Source of the DNA: Ensifer adhaerens
GTDB lineage: Bacteria; Pseudomonadota; Alphaproteobacteria; Rhizobiales; Rhizobiaceae
NCBI RefSeq assembly: GCF_002940685.1
Contig: NZ_PNFP01000007.1
Coordinates: 1 to 64,000, forward strand
Length of the DNA: 64,000 nt
Direction of reading: 5' to 3'
The notes beneath the pieces were generated by a model. It searched no databases. It had not been told where the DNA came from and saw only the letters and a list, made by a program, of their open reading frames with translations. This document shows positions 10,357 through 19,068 of this stretch, piece by piece. The translations under genes and the position numbers were made by a program. Position 1 is the stretch's first letter. Each line of letters starts with the position of its first letter.

Positions 10357-11202
10357 TCATCCCTTCACACCGCCGCTGGTGAGCCCGGAGATCAGGGCGC
10401 GTTGCATGACGAGGCCGATCAGAACCGGGGGCAGGGCGGCCAGCACCCCGGCTGTGGCGATCAGCCCGTAGTCGGAGACACGGCCGCCGGCGAGGTCGGA
10501 AATGGCAACCGTAAGCGTCTTGGCGCGCAGATCCGAGGTGAAGAGCAGCGCGTAGAAGAATTCGTCCCAGGCAAGCAGGAAGGCAAAGAGCGCCGAGGTT
10601 GCCATGACCGGTGCGGCGAGCGGTAGGGTAATCAGCCGCAGGATCTGGTCGAGGCGGGCGCCGTCGATCATCGCAGCACTCTCGATCTCCTTGGGAATGG
10701 AATCGAAGCCGGATTTGAGCAGCCAGGTGGTGAAAGGCGCCAGAATGGTAAGGTAGACGAGCGCCAGGCCGAACACTGAATTGAGGAGGCCGAGATAGGC
10801 AAGCCCCATGTAGAGCGGCACGGCGAGCGCCACCGGCGGCAGCATGTAAGTGGCGATCACCGCATAGAGCGACCAGGAGACGTTCGAGGTGCGCGACACC
10901 GCCCAGGCGGCCGGAATGGCAACCGCGATCGCCGCCAGCGTCGCCATACCGGCAACCTTCAGGCTGTTGAACAGCGAAGCGGTGAAGGCCGCACCCGCGC
11001 TGTTTTCGATCGTCGACAGGAGCAGCCGGTAGCGCGACAGGTCGATTTCCTCCGGCCACCAGTTGAGCGGCTTTGTCGAAAGGTCGGCTGCGGACGAAAT
11101 GCTCATGACGAAGAGCCAGAGGATCGGGGCGAGGATGACCGCGGCCAAGAGCAGGGCCGCGGCATAGACGAAGACGGTGAAGACAGCGCTTTGGCGTTCC
11201 AT
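10357..11202 (-). CDS. Sugar ABC transporter permease (UgpE/MalG type)
   Basis: A 281-aa CUT1 inner-membrane permease with six predicted helices. The EAA loop is IPKEIESAAMIDGARLDQILRLITLP. The C-terminus GLTSGGVKG is characteristic of MalG-type permeases. It overlaps the preceding permease gene by one base (TGATG), so translation is coupled. It works with the second permease, binding protein and ATPase of the same operon to import a sugar-type substrate. Confidence 0.94.
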   Translation of the reverse strand: MERQSAVFTVFVYAAALLLAAVILAPILWLFVMSISSAADLSTKPLNWWPEEIDLSRYRLLLSTIENSAGAAFTASLFNSLKVAGMATLAAIAVAIPAAWAVSRTSNVSWSLYAVIATYMLPPVALAVPLYMGLAYLGLLNSVFGLALVYLTILAPFTTWLLKSGFDSIPKEIESAAMIDGARLDQILRLITLPLAAPVMATSALFAFLLAWDEFFYALLFTSDLRAKTLTVAISDLAGGRVSDYGLIATAGVLAALPPVLIGLVMQRALISGLTSGGVKG

Positions 11203-12083
11203 CACGAGGCTCCCGCGGCTTTGCGCACCATGGCCGCGTAGGCGACGGCGAGCACGGTGACGAGCAGGGTGACGATCAGCGCCAGCGACGCTCCGGATCC
11301 GGCACGCTGGAAGGAGAAGGCTTCCTGGTAGACGAGGATCGACAGGGTGCGGGTGCTGTTTGCCGGCCCCCCGCGCGTCATCACCCAGATGATGTCGAAG
11401 ACCTTGAAGGCCTCGATGGTGCGCAGCACCAGGGCGACGAGCAGCGGGCCTGCCAGATAGGGCATGATGACGTAGCGAAAGCGGTTGAACGGGCCGGCGC
11501 CATCGACGAGCGAGGCGGCGGTGATGTCGCGTGGTACAGCCTGAAGGGCGGCAAGCGCGATCAGCGCGACCAGCGGGAAATTCTTCCAGCAATCGGCGAC
11601 GATCAGGGCGGCCAGGGCGGAGCCGGGCTCGCCCAGCCAGGAGCGATAGCTGTCGATCAGTCCGAGCTGCAGCAGGGCGGCGTTGAGCGCACCGTATTCG
11701 GGATTGTAGATCAGTCGCCAGAGCGTGGCGTTGACGACCGTCGGCAGCGCCCACGGCAGGATCATCAGCGCTCTCAGCGCCGTTCGGCCACGAAATTGCT
11801 GGTTGAGAAGCAGGGCTGCGAGTACGCCGAGCACCATTTCGGCAGTGACCGAGACGACCGCGAACCAGGTCGTCGTGATAAACGCGCGCTGGAAGTTCGA
11901 GCCGCCGAGCATCTTCGCGTAGTTGTCGAAACCGACGAACGTGCCCTCCGTGCCGACGAGCCTGGCGTCGGTGAAGGAAAGCCTGACGGTATCGACGAGC
12001 GGCCAGCCGATGACGGCGATCATCACCGCCAGCAGCGGCAGCATGAGCAGCCATGCGCGCGTTGTTATCCAGGTGCCGGACAT
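11202..12083 (-). CDS. Sugar ABC transporter permease (UgpA/MalF type)
   Basis: A 293-aa CUT1 permease, the MalF-like partner. It has the usual opening (TTRAWLLMLPLLAVMIAVIGWPL, then VRLSFTDARLVG), ALMILPWALPTVVNATLW in the core, and EAA loop AVPRDITAASLVDGAGPFNRFRYVIMP. The late segment FDIIWVMTRGGPANSTRTLSI is typical of the family. It follows the binding-protein gene after a 176-base gap that contains a strong stem-loop. Confidence 0.94.
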   Translation of the reverse strand: MSGTWITTRAWLLMLPLLAVMIAVIGWPLVDTVRLSFTDARLVGTEGTFVGFDNYAKMLGGSNFQRAFITTTWFAVVSVTAEMVLGVLAALLLNQQFRGRTALRALMILPWALPTVVNATLWRLIYNPEYGALNAALLQLGLIDSYRSWLGEPGSALAALIVADCWKNFPLVALIALAALQAVPRDITAASLVDGAGPFNRFRYVIMPYLAGPLLVALVLRTIEAFKVFDIIWVMTRGGPANSTRTLSILVYQEAFSFQRAGSGASLALIVTLLVTVLAVAYAAMVRKAAGAS

Positions 12084-12212
12084 AGGATGGAAACCTTCTC
12101 GGGCCTCGGGAGCCCCGTCATGCTATCGCATATTGCCCCGGACCGTCATCGATCCAAGCGAATGATGCGCCAATCAAAGTGTTGAAACGCAAATTCCGGC
12201 ACTGCCGCTGAC

Positions 12213-12254
12213 CCTCTCGATCCCCGGGCGGTTGTCCGCCCGGGGCTTGAGAGG
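12213..12254 (-). other. Long stem-loop after the sugar binding-protein gene
   Basis: CCCCGGGCGG (12222-12231) pairs with CCGCCCGGGG (12236-12245) around TTGT. An outer CCTCTC/GAGAGG pair (12213-12218 with 12249-12254) extends the stem. It lies 6 bases past the binding-protein stop codon, before the permease genes, with no T-run. This matches intercistronic stabilising structures such as that after malE. Confidence 0.6.
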
Positions 12255-12259
12255 CCGGC

Positions 12260-13498
12260 TCAAAGGCCGCTGTTTTCGGCCGCCGTCTTCAGGGCGTCTT
12301 CGGCCGAGGCCTGGCCGAGAAGCGCTTCCTGGATCGCCTGCTGAAGGGCAGTCGAAAGTTCCTGGTACTTCGGGGTCGTCGGGCGCGGATACATGGCCGC
12401 AAGACCAAGCTTGGCAGCGCCGATCAGCTCTTCCTGGCCCTTGGTGACGCTGGCGTCCTCATAAGACGAGGCCCAGATCGGCAGGCTGAGCTTGGCATAG
12501 GCGTTCTGCGTCTGCTGCGAGGTCATGTAGACGATATACTTCCAGGCCGCGTCCGGGTTCTTGCTGGTCGAGGTGACGCCGAGACCCATGGAACCGTTGA
12601 CGGCCGAGACTTCGCTCTTGCCGGCAACACCCGGCGCCGGCACGACGCCGACCTTGCCAGCGACCTTGCTTTCCTTCGGATCGTTGGCGAGGTTGTACAT
12701 ATAGGTCCAGTTGAGTGCGAAGGCGGCTTCGCCGTTCTGGAACACCTTGCGCACGTCCTCCTCCAGGAATTCCTTGGAGTTCGGATTGGTGAGGCCCGAG
12801 GTGTAGCTCGTCACCATGTAGTTGAGCGCATCGAGACCGCCACCGGTGGCAAAGGCCGGCTTGCCGCCGTCGATGAACTTGCCGCCATAGGCGCTGACGA
12901 GCGTGGTGTAATCGCAGATCGCGGCTTCGGCCTGCGACCAGCTCCAGGCGATCGGGGTTGCGAGCAGACCCTTGTCCTTGATCACCTTGGCCTGTTCGGC
13001 AAGCTCGTCCCAGGTCTTCGGCGGTACCTTGATGCCGGCCTTCTCCAGGATTTCCTTGTTGTAGAACAGGTATTTGGTGTCGAGGATCCAGGGCATGCCG
13101 TAGCGCTTGCCGTCATATTCGACCGTCGTCCAGGCGCCCGGCAGCACGCCGGACTTCATCTCGTCGCTGATGCGGTCGGTCACGTCGACGAGCACCTTGT
13201 TGGCGGCATATTCCGCCGGCCAGATCACGTCGAAGAGCACGACGTCATAACCGCCGCCGGAGCCCTGAGCGAGCACGGTCTTGTCGTGCAGGCCTTCGTA
13301 AGGCACGAACTCGAGATTGACCTTCACGTCCGGATTGGCCTTGGTGAAGGCCTCGGTCATGGCGCGCACATCCGCCTCGCTATAGGCGGCCTGGGCCATG
13401 AACAGTGCGTTGAGTGTCGTTTCCGCGTGCGCGTGGCCAGCAAAGGAGACGCCGGCAAGGGTCGCGCAAAGCAGCGTCGTTCTTATGGATTTCAACAT
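12260..13498 (-). CDS. Sugar ABC transporter, periplasmic binding protein
   Basis: A 412-aa extracellular solute-binding protein family 1 (CUT1) member and first gene of the sugar operon. The signal peptide is MLKSIRTTLLCATLAGVSFAGHAHA-ETT. Later segments include YDVVLFDVIWPAEYAANK, YGMPWILDTKYLFYNKEILEKAG, QNGEAAFALNWTYMYN and the C-terminal TPKYQELSTALQQAIQEAL. ATG 13498 is chosen because GGGAG lies 6 bases upstream; the ATG at 13504 abuts that site. The exact ligand is unknown; the downstream SIS and PfkB genes favour a fructosamine. Expression is probably controlled by the divergent ROK protein through the dyad at 13668. Confidence 0.93.
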   Translation of the reverse strand: MLKSIRTTLLCATLAGVSFAGHAHAETTLNALFMAQAAYSEADVRAMTEAFTKANPDVKVNLEFVPYEGLHDKTVLAQGSGGGYDVVLFDVIWPAEYAANKVLVDVTDRISDEMKSGVLPGAWTTVEYDGKRYGMPWILDTKYLFYNKEILEKAGIKVPPKTWDELAEQAKVIKDKGLLATPIAWSWSQAEAAICDYTTLVSAYGGKFIDGGKPAFATGGGLDALNYMVTSYTSGLTNPNSKEFLEEDVRKVFQNGEAAFALNWTYMYNLANDPKESKVAGKVGVVPAPGVAGKSEVSAVNGSMGLGVTSTSKNPDAAWKYIVYMTSQQTQNAYAKLSLPIWASSYEDASVTKGQEELIGAAKLGLAAMYPRPTTPKYQELSTALQQAIQEALLGQASAEDALKTAAENSGL

Positions 13499-13667
13499 TT
13501 CCATCTCCCAATGACATAAGCGTTTCAGATTTCCCGGCATGCCTTATGCGGCACGCCGCATGCGAGACGTCCGCCCTTCACGAAAGCGGCTGTCGACATA
13601 TCAATTGGAGCGCTCGCGGTGGTCCTGCCGCCGCTGTCGTTCCCCCGAAGCTCTTTTCGGCTTCTAT

Positions 13668-13688
13668 TAAGTCAATTGTCTTGACTTA
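13668..13688. promoter_or_regulatory. Dyad operator between sugar operon and ROK regulator
   Basis: TAAGTCAA (13668-13675) and TTGACTTA (13681-13688) are perfect 8-base arms with a 5-base centre. The right arm overlaps a TTGACT -35-like hexamer directed toward the ROK gene. Its position in the divergent region suggests it is the ROK protein's binding site for both transcription units. Confidence 0.6.
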
Positions 13689-13730
13689 TTTTTTGTTCAA
13701 TATTCTAACAGTGTCAAGAGGGGTTTTTGG

Positions 13731-14960
13731 ATGAACGATATGCGCCTGATCCGGGCGAAGAGCGGCACCAATCAGGAGGGGACGAGCGCGCATAACCGCC
13801 GCGTCATGATCGACGCGTTGCGGCTGAACGGGCAATTGTCCCGCGCTGACCTCGCCCGCGCAACAGCGCTGACGAAGCAGACCGTTTCCAACATCATCGA
13901 GGATCTGGAGCGCGACGGGCTGGTCGAGTCGCTGGAAGCCGTACGCAACGGCCGTGGGCAGCCTTCGACGCCCTACCGGCTGGTGCCGGAGGGTGCGTTC
14001 GCGATTGGGCTGCAGATCGACCGGCACGTGACGCGTACGATCGCGGTCGATCTCGTCGGCCGGGTGCTCGCCCGCGGCGAGGCCAATTTGCCGGCCGGCG
14101 GGCCGGCGACCGGGGTCAGGACCATCCTTGAGCTGATCGAAAAGACCCGCCGCGACCTGACGGCGCTTGCGCCGCATTCGGAAGATCGCCTCGTCGGGCT
14201 TGGCGCGGCCATGCCCGGTCCCTTCGGAGTGGAGGCCGATGCCGACGACCCCTGGATGATGGCGGCCTGGCAGAACTTTCCGCTGCTCGAAACCCTTGCC
14301 GCCGGCACCGGGCTCGATGTCGGCCTGCAGAACGACGCCGCCGCCGCTGCGACCGCCGAACGCATGGTCGGGGCGGCGCATGGCGTCGATCACGCGATCT
14401 GCATCTATTTCGGTTATGGTCTCGGCGCCGGCCTGATCCTCAACGGCGAACTTTATCGCGGCGCCAACGGCAATGCCGGCGAGATCGGCATGATCCTCAG
14501 CCTGCCGCGCGGAGCGAGCTCGGACGAGCGCATGCCGCTCGAACATCGCGCCTCGATCGCGTCGCTGTGCAAACTGCTCGACCTCGATCCCGCCGACCCG
14601 GACCTCTATGCGCGCATCGATGCCGCGGCGGCCAACCCGGACCAGGGGCTGGTTCGATGGATCGACGCGGCCGCCTTCGAAATGCGCGCAGCCGTCCAGG
14701 CGCTGGAAACGATCTTCGATCCGCAGACGGTAATCCTCTGCGGCGGCTTGCCGTCGGGGCTCGCGCGCCTGCTGATCCAGGCGATGGTGCCGCTGCTGCC
14801 GTCGATTGCTGATCGGCGCGACCGCACGCTTCCCCGGCTGCAGGTCGGCTTCACCGATCCCTGGGCGGTGGCGATCGGCGCGGCGGCCGAGCCGATCAGC
14901 CGCACCTTCGATCCGCGCTTTTCCGCTATCCTCAAGACCCGGGTCAGTGCCGCCGTCTGA
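13731..14960 (+). CDS. ROK-family transcriptional regulator
   Basis: A 409-aa NagC/Mlc/XylR-type repressor. Residues about 20-85 form a winged helix (HNRRVMIDALRLNGQLSRADLARATALTKQTVSNIIEDLERDGLV). The rest is the sugar-kinase-like ROK fold with GLGAAMPGPFG, LQNDAAAAATAE and YFGYGLGAGLILNGELYRGANGNAGEIG. The zinc motif (GH...CxCGxxGCxE) usual after this last stretch is missing; the sequence runs GMILSLPRGASSDERMPLEHRAS instead, so zinc-dependent folding as in Mlc is unlikely. It is divergent from the sugar operon and presumably senses its sugar or sugar phosphate. Confidence 0.92.
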   Translation: MNDMRLIRAKSGTNQEGTSAHNRRVMIDALRLNGQLSRADLARATALTKQTVSNIIEDLERDGLVESLEAVRNGRGQPSTPYRLVPEGAFAIGLQIDRHVTRTIAVDLVGRVLARGEANLPAGGPATGVRTILELIEKTRRDLTALAPHSEDRLVGLGAAMPGPFGVEADADDPWMMAAWQNFPLLETLAAGTGLDVGLQNDAAAAATAERMVGAAHGVDHAICIYFGYGLGAGLILNGELYRGANGNAGEIGMILSLPRGASSDERMPLEHRASIASLCKLLDLDPADPDLYARIDAAAANPDQGLVRWIDAAAFEMRAAVQALETIFDPQTVILCGGLPSGLARLLIQAMVPLLPSIADRRDRTLPRLQVGFTDPWAVAIGAAAEPISRTFDPRFSAILKTRVSAAV

Positions 14961-14977
14961 TCGCCGGCTTTCGAGGG

Positions 14978-15898
14978 TCAGGTCCGAGGCTCGTCCAGAC
15001 GGGCGAGTTCCGCAAACTCCGCGCCAAGAAAATCGAGCAGGGCGCGGACCGAGGGAAGCAGGCCGCGGCGCGACGGGAAGGCCGCGTGAATGATGCCGGC
15101 CTTCGGCGCCCAGTCGGGCAGCACATCGACAAGCGTGCCGTCCTTCAGGTCCTGGCGCACCACCATGGTTGGCAGCTGGCAGATGCCGACGCCATTGAGG
15201 GCCGCCAGCCGCAGGGCCACCATATCCTCTGTCACGAGCCGCGGCCGGTGTCGCACGACCGCGGTCGCGCCGTTGGGGCCGTCGAGCCGCCAGTCGTGGC
15301 TCTGGCGATCGGGGTTCCAGGCGAGGCTCGGAAGGGTGCCGAGATCGGCCGGCGCCGGCGGCTTGCTCATGCCGGCAAGCAGCCTGGGGCTGGCGACCAG
15401 CCGTTGGGTGCTCTCGGCGAACCGCTTGACGACGAGATCGCTTTCCTCGAGTGGCGGGAAGCGCACGCGGATCGCGACGTCGATGCCTTCGCGCAGGACA
15501 TCGACGCGCCTGTTGGTGCTTTCCAGCACGACCTCGACCTTCGGGCATTCGGCCATGAACCGCGCGATCATTTCGCCGACCTGGAAGTAGACGACCGACG
15601 ACGGGCAGCTGACATGGACCACGCCCTGCGGCTCGGAGCGGGTGCGGTCGATCATTTCCTGCGCCGCCTCGGCCTCCACCAGCATGGCGACGCAATGGCG
15701 ATAATATTCGCGCCCGATCTCGGTGATGACGAAGTGACGGGTCGAACGCTGCACCAATCGTACCCCGAGCCGTTCCTCCAAAAGGCCGATGCGGCGGCTC
15801 AAGCGCGAGCGCGGCATGTTGAGCCTGCGGGCGGCCGCAGCAAATCCGTTCTGCTCGACCACGTCGACGAAGAGCTTGAGATCGTTCAAATCCTGCAT
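14978..15898 (-). CDS. LysR-family transcriptional regulator
   Basis: A 306-aa LTTR. The N-terminal winged helix reads DLKLFVDVVEQNGFAAAARRLNMPRSRLSRRIGLLEERLGVRLVQRSTR, followed by a linker helix and a substrate-binding-protein-like effector domain (RVRFPPLEESDLVVKRFAES). It belongs to the AaeR/YhaJ-like subgroup often found divergent from a pirin gene, as here. A perfect T-N11-A-containing palindrome (15906-15923) lies just upstream of its start and between it and the pirin gene. Confidence 0.92.
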   Translation of the reverse strand: MQDLNDLKLFVDVVEQNGFAAAARRLNMPRSRLSRRIGLLEERLGVRLVQRSTRHFVITEIGREYYRHCVAMLVEAEAAQEMIDRTRSEPQGVVHVSCPSSVVYFQVGEMIARFMAECPKVEVVLESTNRRVDVLREGIDVAIRVRFPPLEESDLVVKRFAESTQRLVASPRLLAGMSKPPAPADLGTLPSLAWNPDRQSHDWRLDGPNGATAVVRHRPRLVTEDMVALRLAALNGVGICQLPTMVVRQDLKDGTLVDVLPDWAPKAGIIHAAFPSRRGLLPSVRALLDFLGAEFAELARLDEPRT

Positions 15899-15905
15899 GG
15901 GCCTT

Positions 15906-15923
15906 TGTCCTGTTTTCAGGACA
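15906..15923. promoter_or_regulatory. LysR-box palindrome in the LysR-pirin divergent region
   Basis: TGTCCTG-TTTT-CAGGACA is a perfect 18-base palindrome 8 bases upstream of the LysR start codon and about 100 bases before pirin. It contains the T-N11-A pattern of LysR sites. It is the likely autoregulatory and activation site for the pair. Confidence 0.6.
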
Positions 15924-16019
15924 CTATAGCCCGATACGGCCGGCTACCGCCAGATTTGGTGCGGGCATATCTTCCCTCCAACGCTCTCGCTGAAACCGCG
16001 AGGCCAAGGAGAAACTGCC

Positions 16020-16889
16020 ATGAGAAAGATACTCGGCATCTTCGGGAACACGCATCCGCATTGGGTTGGCGATGGCTTCCCGGTTCGTTCCCTGCTGGCG
16101 CGCGATCGCGCCGGCGATCACGCCAGCCCGTTCCTTCTGCTCGATTATGCAGGTCCGATGAATTTTGCGCCGGGTGTCACGCCGCGCGGCGTTGGCGTCC
16201 ATCCGCACCGCGGCTTCGAGACGGTGACGATCGTCTACCAGGGCGAGGTCGACCACCGCGATTCCGCCGGCAATGGCGGCCATATCGGCCCGGGCGACGT
16301 GCAATGGATGACAGCTGCCGGCGGTATCCTGCATGAGGAGTTCCATTCGGAGCGCTTCACCCGGGAGGGCGGCACGCTTGAAATGGTGCAGCTCTGGGTC
16401 AACCTGCCGGCCGCCCACAAGAGCGTCGATCCCGGCTACCAGACCCTGCTCGATCGCGACATTCCGACGGTCGGCCTGCCGGATGGCGCCGGATCGTTGC
16501 GCGTGATCGCCGGAAGCTACGGTGGAGCGCAGGGACCTGCGCGCACCTTCACGTCCCTCAACCTTTGGGATCTGCGCCTGAAACAGCAGGGCTCGCTGAG
16601 CCTCGATCTGCCCGAGGGCCATTCGCTCGGCCTGGCGGTCCTGCGCGGCAATGTGCTCGTCAATGGCAGCGATCTCGTCGGGGAGGCGCAATTCGTCCTT
16701 TTCGGCCGCAACGGCGGCGGTGTTTCGCTGGATGCCAGTTCGGATGTGACCGCGCTCGTCTTGAGCGGTGAGCCGATCGACGAGCCTGTCGCCATGCACG
16801 GCCCGTTCGTCATGAACACCGAAGAGGAAATCCGGCGGGCGATGACGGACTTCCGGTCGGGCCGCTTCGGGAGGATTGCGAGCGTCTAA
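16020..16889 (+). CDS. Pirin-family bicupin protein
   Basis: A 289-aa pirin with two cupin domains. The N-terminal cupin has the iron site GVHPHRGFETVTIVYQGEVDHRDS and, further on, GDVQWMTAAGGILHEEF, giving the conserved His-x-His and Glu/His ligands. The C-terminal cupin (about 185-275) lacks obvious ligands, as usual. Bacterial pirins have been linked to quercetin dioxygenase activity and redox sensing; the real role here is unknown. AAGGAG lies 9 bases before the start. It is divergent from a LysR gene, and the isochorismatase-type hydrolase follows 180 bases later on the same strand. Confidence 0.92.
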   Translation: MRKILGIFGNTHPHWVGDGFPVRSLLARDRAGDHASPFLLLDYAGPMNFAPGVTPRGVGVHPHRGFETVTIVYQGEVDHRDSAGNGGHIGPGDVQWMTAAGGILHEEFHSERFTREGGTLEMVQLWVNLPAAHKSVDPGYQTLLDRDIPTVGLPDGAGSLRVIAGSYGGAQGPARTFTSLNLWDLRLKQQGSLSLDLPEGHSLGLAVLRGNVLVNGSDLVGEAQFVLFGRNGGGVSLDASSDVTALVLSGEPIDEPVAMHGPFVMNTEEEIRRAMTDFRSGRFGRIASV

Positions 16890-16981
16890 CGGCGCCTTCC
16901 CACGCAAGATCGCATCGCGAACACGCAATGCCGAACCGCGACTGAGCAGAACACCGGGCGCTGCGCCCCTCAATCTCAACG

Positions 16982-17005
16982 CCGAAGCGCAAGGACGCGC
17001 TTCGG
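16982..17005 (+). other. Stem-loop upstream of the YcaC-like gene
   Basis: CCGAAGCGC (16982-16990) pairs perfectly with GCGCTTCGG (16997-17005) around AAGGAC. It lies about 65 bases before the start of the hydrolase gene and after pirin. With no T-run it may be a processing or attenuation structure. Confidence 0.4.
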
Positions 17006-17069
17006 GGAACCCGAACGCATGCCTGTTGTCCGAATGCGGCATGCAATCAAGCCAACAAGGAGCAAGACC

Positions 17070-17747
17070 ATGACCCCTGCAAACTTCAATGGACAGCGCC
17101 CGGTTATCGATCCCGATGATGCGGTGATGCTTCTGATCGACCACCAGAGCGGCCTGTTCCAGACCGTCAACGACATGCCGATGCCGAAGCTGCGCGCCCA
17201 TGCGGCAGCCCTGGCCAGCATGGCGACGCTGACGAAGATGCCGGTTATCACCACGGCCTCCGTGCCGCAGGGCCCGAACGGTCCGCTGATCCCGGAAATC
17301 CACGCCAATGCACCGCATGCCAAATACATCGCCCGCCGCGGCGAGATCAACGCCTGGGACAATCCGGACTTCGTCGCCGCCGTCAAGGAAACCGGCCGCA
17401 AGACGCTGATCATCGCCGGCACGATCACCAGCGTCTGCATGGCCTTCCCGGCGATCAGCGCCGTTTATGACGGCTACAAGGTCTTCGTCGTCGTCGATGC
17501 CTCGGGCACCTATTCGAAGATGGCCGAGGAGATCACCCTTGCCCGCGTCGTCCAGGCCGGCGTCGTGCCGATGGATACGGCAGCGGTCGCCTCCGAACTG
17601 CAGCGCACCTGGCATCGCGACGACGCCCAGCAGTGGGCCGAGATCTACACCAAGATCTTCCCGGAATACCAGCTGCTGATCGAAAGCTACCTCAAGGCCC
17701 AGCAGGTCGAGAAGGACCACGAACAACTGGACTCGCAGCGCGGCTAA
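17070..17747 (+). CDS. YcaC-type isochorismatase-family hydrolase
   Basis: A 225-aa cysteine hydrolase of the isochorismatase fold, closest in layout to YcaC. The catalytic triad is visible: D24 in LLIDHQSG, K85 in HAKYIARRGEINAWDNPDF, and C123 in IAGTITSVCMAFPA with the preceding cis-peptide-type TIT. YcaC relatives are octameric hydrolases without a firmly known substrate. ATG 17070 has AAGGAG 8 bases upstream. A strong rho-independent terminator follows the stop. Co-regulation with pirin by the LysR protein is likely but not shown. Confidence 0.9.
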   Translation: MTPANFNGQRPVIDPDDAVMLLIDHQSGLFQTVNDMPMPKLRAHAAALASMATLTKMPVITTASVPQGPNGPLIPEIHANAPHAKYIARRGEINAWDNPDFVAAVKETGRKTLIIAGTITSVCMAFPAISAVYDGYKVFVVVDASGTYSKMAEEITLARVVQAGVVPMDTAAVASELQRTWHRDDAQQWAEIYTKIFPEYQLLIESYLKAQQVEKDHEQLDSQRG

Positions 17748-17771
17748 GGGCCAGCGCAAAAATGCACGAAG

Positions 17772-17804
17772 CACCCACGGCAGATGCCCTGCCGTGGGTG
17801 TTTT
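17772..17804 (+). terminator. Rho-independent terminator
   Basis: CACCCACGGCAG (17772-17783) pairs perfectly with CTGCCGTGGGTG (17789-17800) across a 5-base loop and is followed by TTTTG. It ends the plus-strand hydrolase unit and probably also stops the facing minus-strand operon. Confidence 0.88.
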
Positions 17805-17814
17805 GCCTTGACCG

Positions 17815-19068
17815 TCAGCGGCGGTCGATTTCCAGAATGGTCTGGAACAGGACCTCGGCGCCGCGGGCACATTCCTCGGGCGCGGTGTATTCCGCCTCGT
17901 TGTGCGAGAGCCCGTCCTTGGACGGCACGAAGATCATGGCGGTCGGGGTGATCGTCGCGATATGCGCGGCATCGTGGCCAGCGCCGGAGACGATGTCGGT
18001 CGCCGAATAGCCGAGTGCGTCGGCGCTGTGACGCACGGCCTCGACGATCGCCGGATCGAAAACGACCGGCGCCTTCGACCAGATGTGCTTCAACGCGACG
18101 CCCGCGCCGGCCTTGCGCGCAGCACTCTCCAGGGCAAGTTGCATCTGGTCGAGGCCGGCATCGGAGGGATGGCGCATGTCGATCTGGAGTCGAACGGAGC
18201 CCGGCACGACATTGCGCGAATTGGGGCCGACCTCGGCAAAGCCGACGGTGCCGACGCCCGGCGGATTTTGGCGGGCGATGTCGCGCACCGCAAGGATGAT
18301 CTCGGCCGCGGCTACGAGCGCATCGTCGCGCTGCGCCATCGGCGTGCTGCCCGCATGCGCCTCGGTGCCGGTGATGACGACATCGAACCAGCGCAAGCCC
18401 TGGATGCCGGAGACGACACCGATCTCGGTTGCCGACGCTTCAAGCAGCGGCCCCTGCTCGATGTGGAGCTCGACATAGGCGGCGAAGGCCGCGGGTTTGA
18501 CGTCCGCTTCGCCACGGTAGCCGATGGCGTCGAGGGATGTGCCGACGGTTATGCCCTCGCGATCGGCGAGCGCCTGCGCCGCGTCGAGCGCAAGCGCGCC
18601 GGCAAAGACGCCGGACCCCATCATCGCCGGCGAGAAGCGCGAGCCTTCCTCGTTGGTCCAGTTGACGACCATAAGGGGATGACGGAGCCGGGTGGCGCTC
18701 TCCTTCAGGGTGCGCAGCACCTCAAGTCCGGCAAGCACGCCAAGGATGCCATCGAACCGGCCGCCCTGCGGCTGGGTGTCGAGATGGCTGCCGACGGCGA
18801 TCGCCGGCAGCGACATGTCCTCGCCCGCATAGGTCGTAAAGATATTGCCGATGCCGTCGACCTCGACCGTGCAGCCGAGCGCCCGGCATTCGGCGACGAA
18901 CCAGTCCCGGACCTGCCGGTCCTCCTCGGTCAAGGTCAGGCGGGTGACACCGCCCTTGTCCGCAGCGCCGAAGCGCGCGGTCGAGACGATGTCGGCCCAC
19001 AGCCGGTTGCCGTTGGTTGCCGGCGTGTTGATGCGCCGCTCGTCGGCGCGCAAGGCTTCCACGCTCAT
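17815..19068 (-). CDS. Zn-dependent N-carbamoyl-L-amino-acid hydrolase (AtcC-like)
   Basis: A 417-aa M20-family amidohydrolase that removes the carbamoyl group from N-carbamoyl-L-amino acids. Metal ligands and signature are present: AVGSHLDTQPQGGRFDGILGVLAGLEVL, NWTNEEGSRFSPAMMGSGVF, ELHIEQGPLLE, EAHAGSTPM and the late SGAGHDAAH. Its start overlaps the stop of the upstream ATC-hydrolase gene as ATGA, so the two are translationally coupled. In pseudomonads the same pair, AtcB and AtcC, opens 2-aminothiazoline-4-carboxylate and frees L-cysteine from N-carbamoyl-L-cysteine. The amidohydrolase family also includes hydantoin- and ureide-pathway enzymes, so the AtcC role rests on the partner. Confidence 0.88.
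   Translation of the reverse strand: MSVEALRADERRINTPATNGNRLWADIVSTARFGAADKGGVTRLTLTEEDRQVRDWFVAECRALGCTVEVDGIGNIFTTYAGEDMSLPAIAVGSHLDTQPQGGRFDGILGVLAGLEVLRTLKESATRLRHPLMVVNWTNEEGSRFSPAMMGSGVFAGALALDAAQALADREGITVGTSLDAIGYRGEADVKPAAFAAYVELHIEQGPLLEASATEIGVVSGIQGLRWFDVVITGTEAHAGSTPMAQRDDALVAAAEIILAVRDIARQNPPGVGTVGFAEVGPNSRNVVPGSVRLQIDMRHPSDAGLDQMQLALESAARKAGAGVALKHIWSKAPVVFDPAIVEAVRHSADALGYSATDIVSGAGHDAAHIATITPTAMIFVPSKDGLSHNEAEYTAPEECARGAEVLFQTILEIDRR

Noticed and set aside
15924-17870. 648-codon minus-strand frame opposite pirin and the YcaC-like gene
   Set aside because: It crosses the terminator at 17772 and both intergenic regions; the opposite strand has recognisable catalytic motifs.
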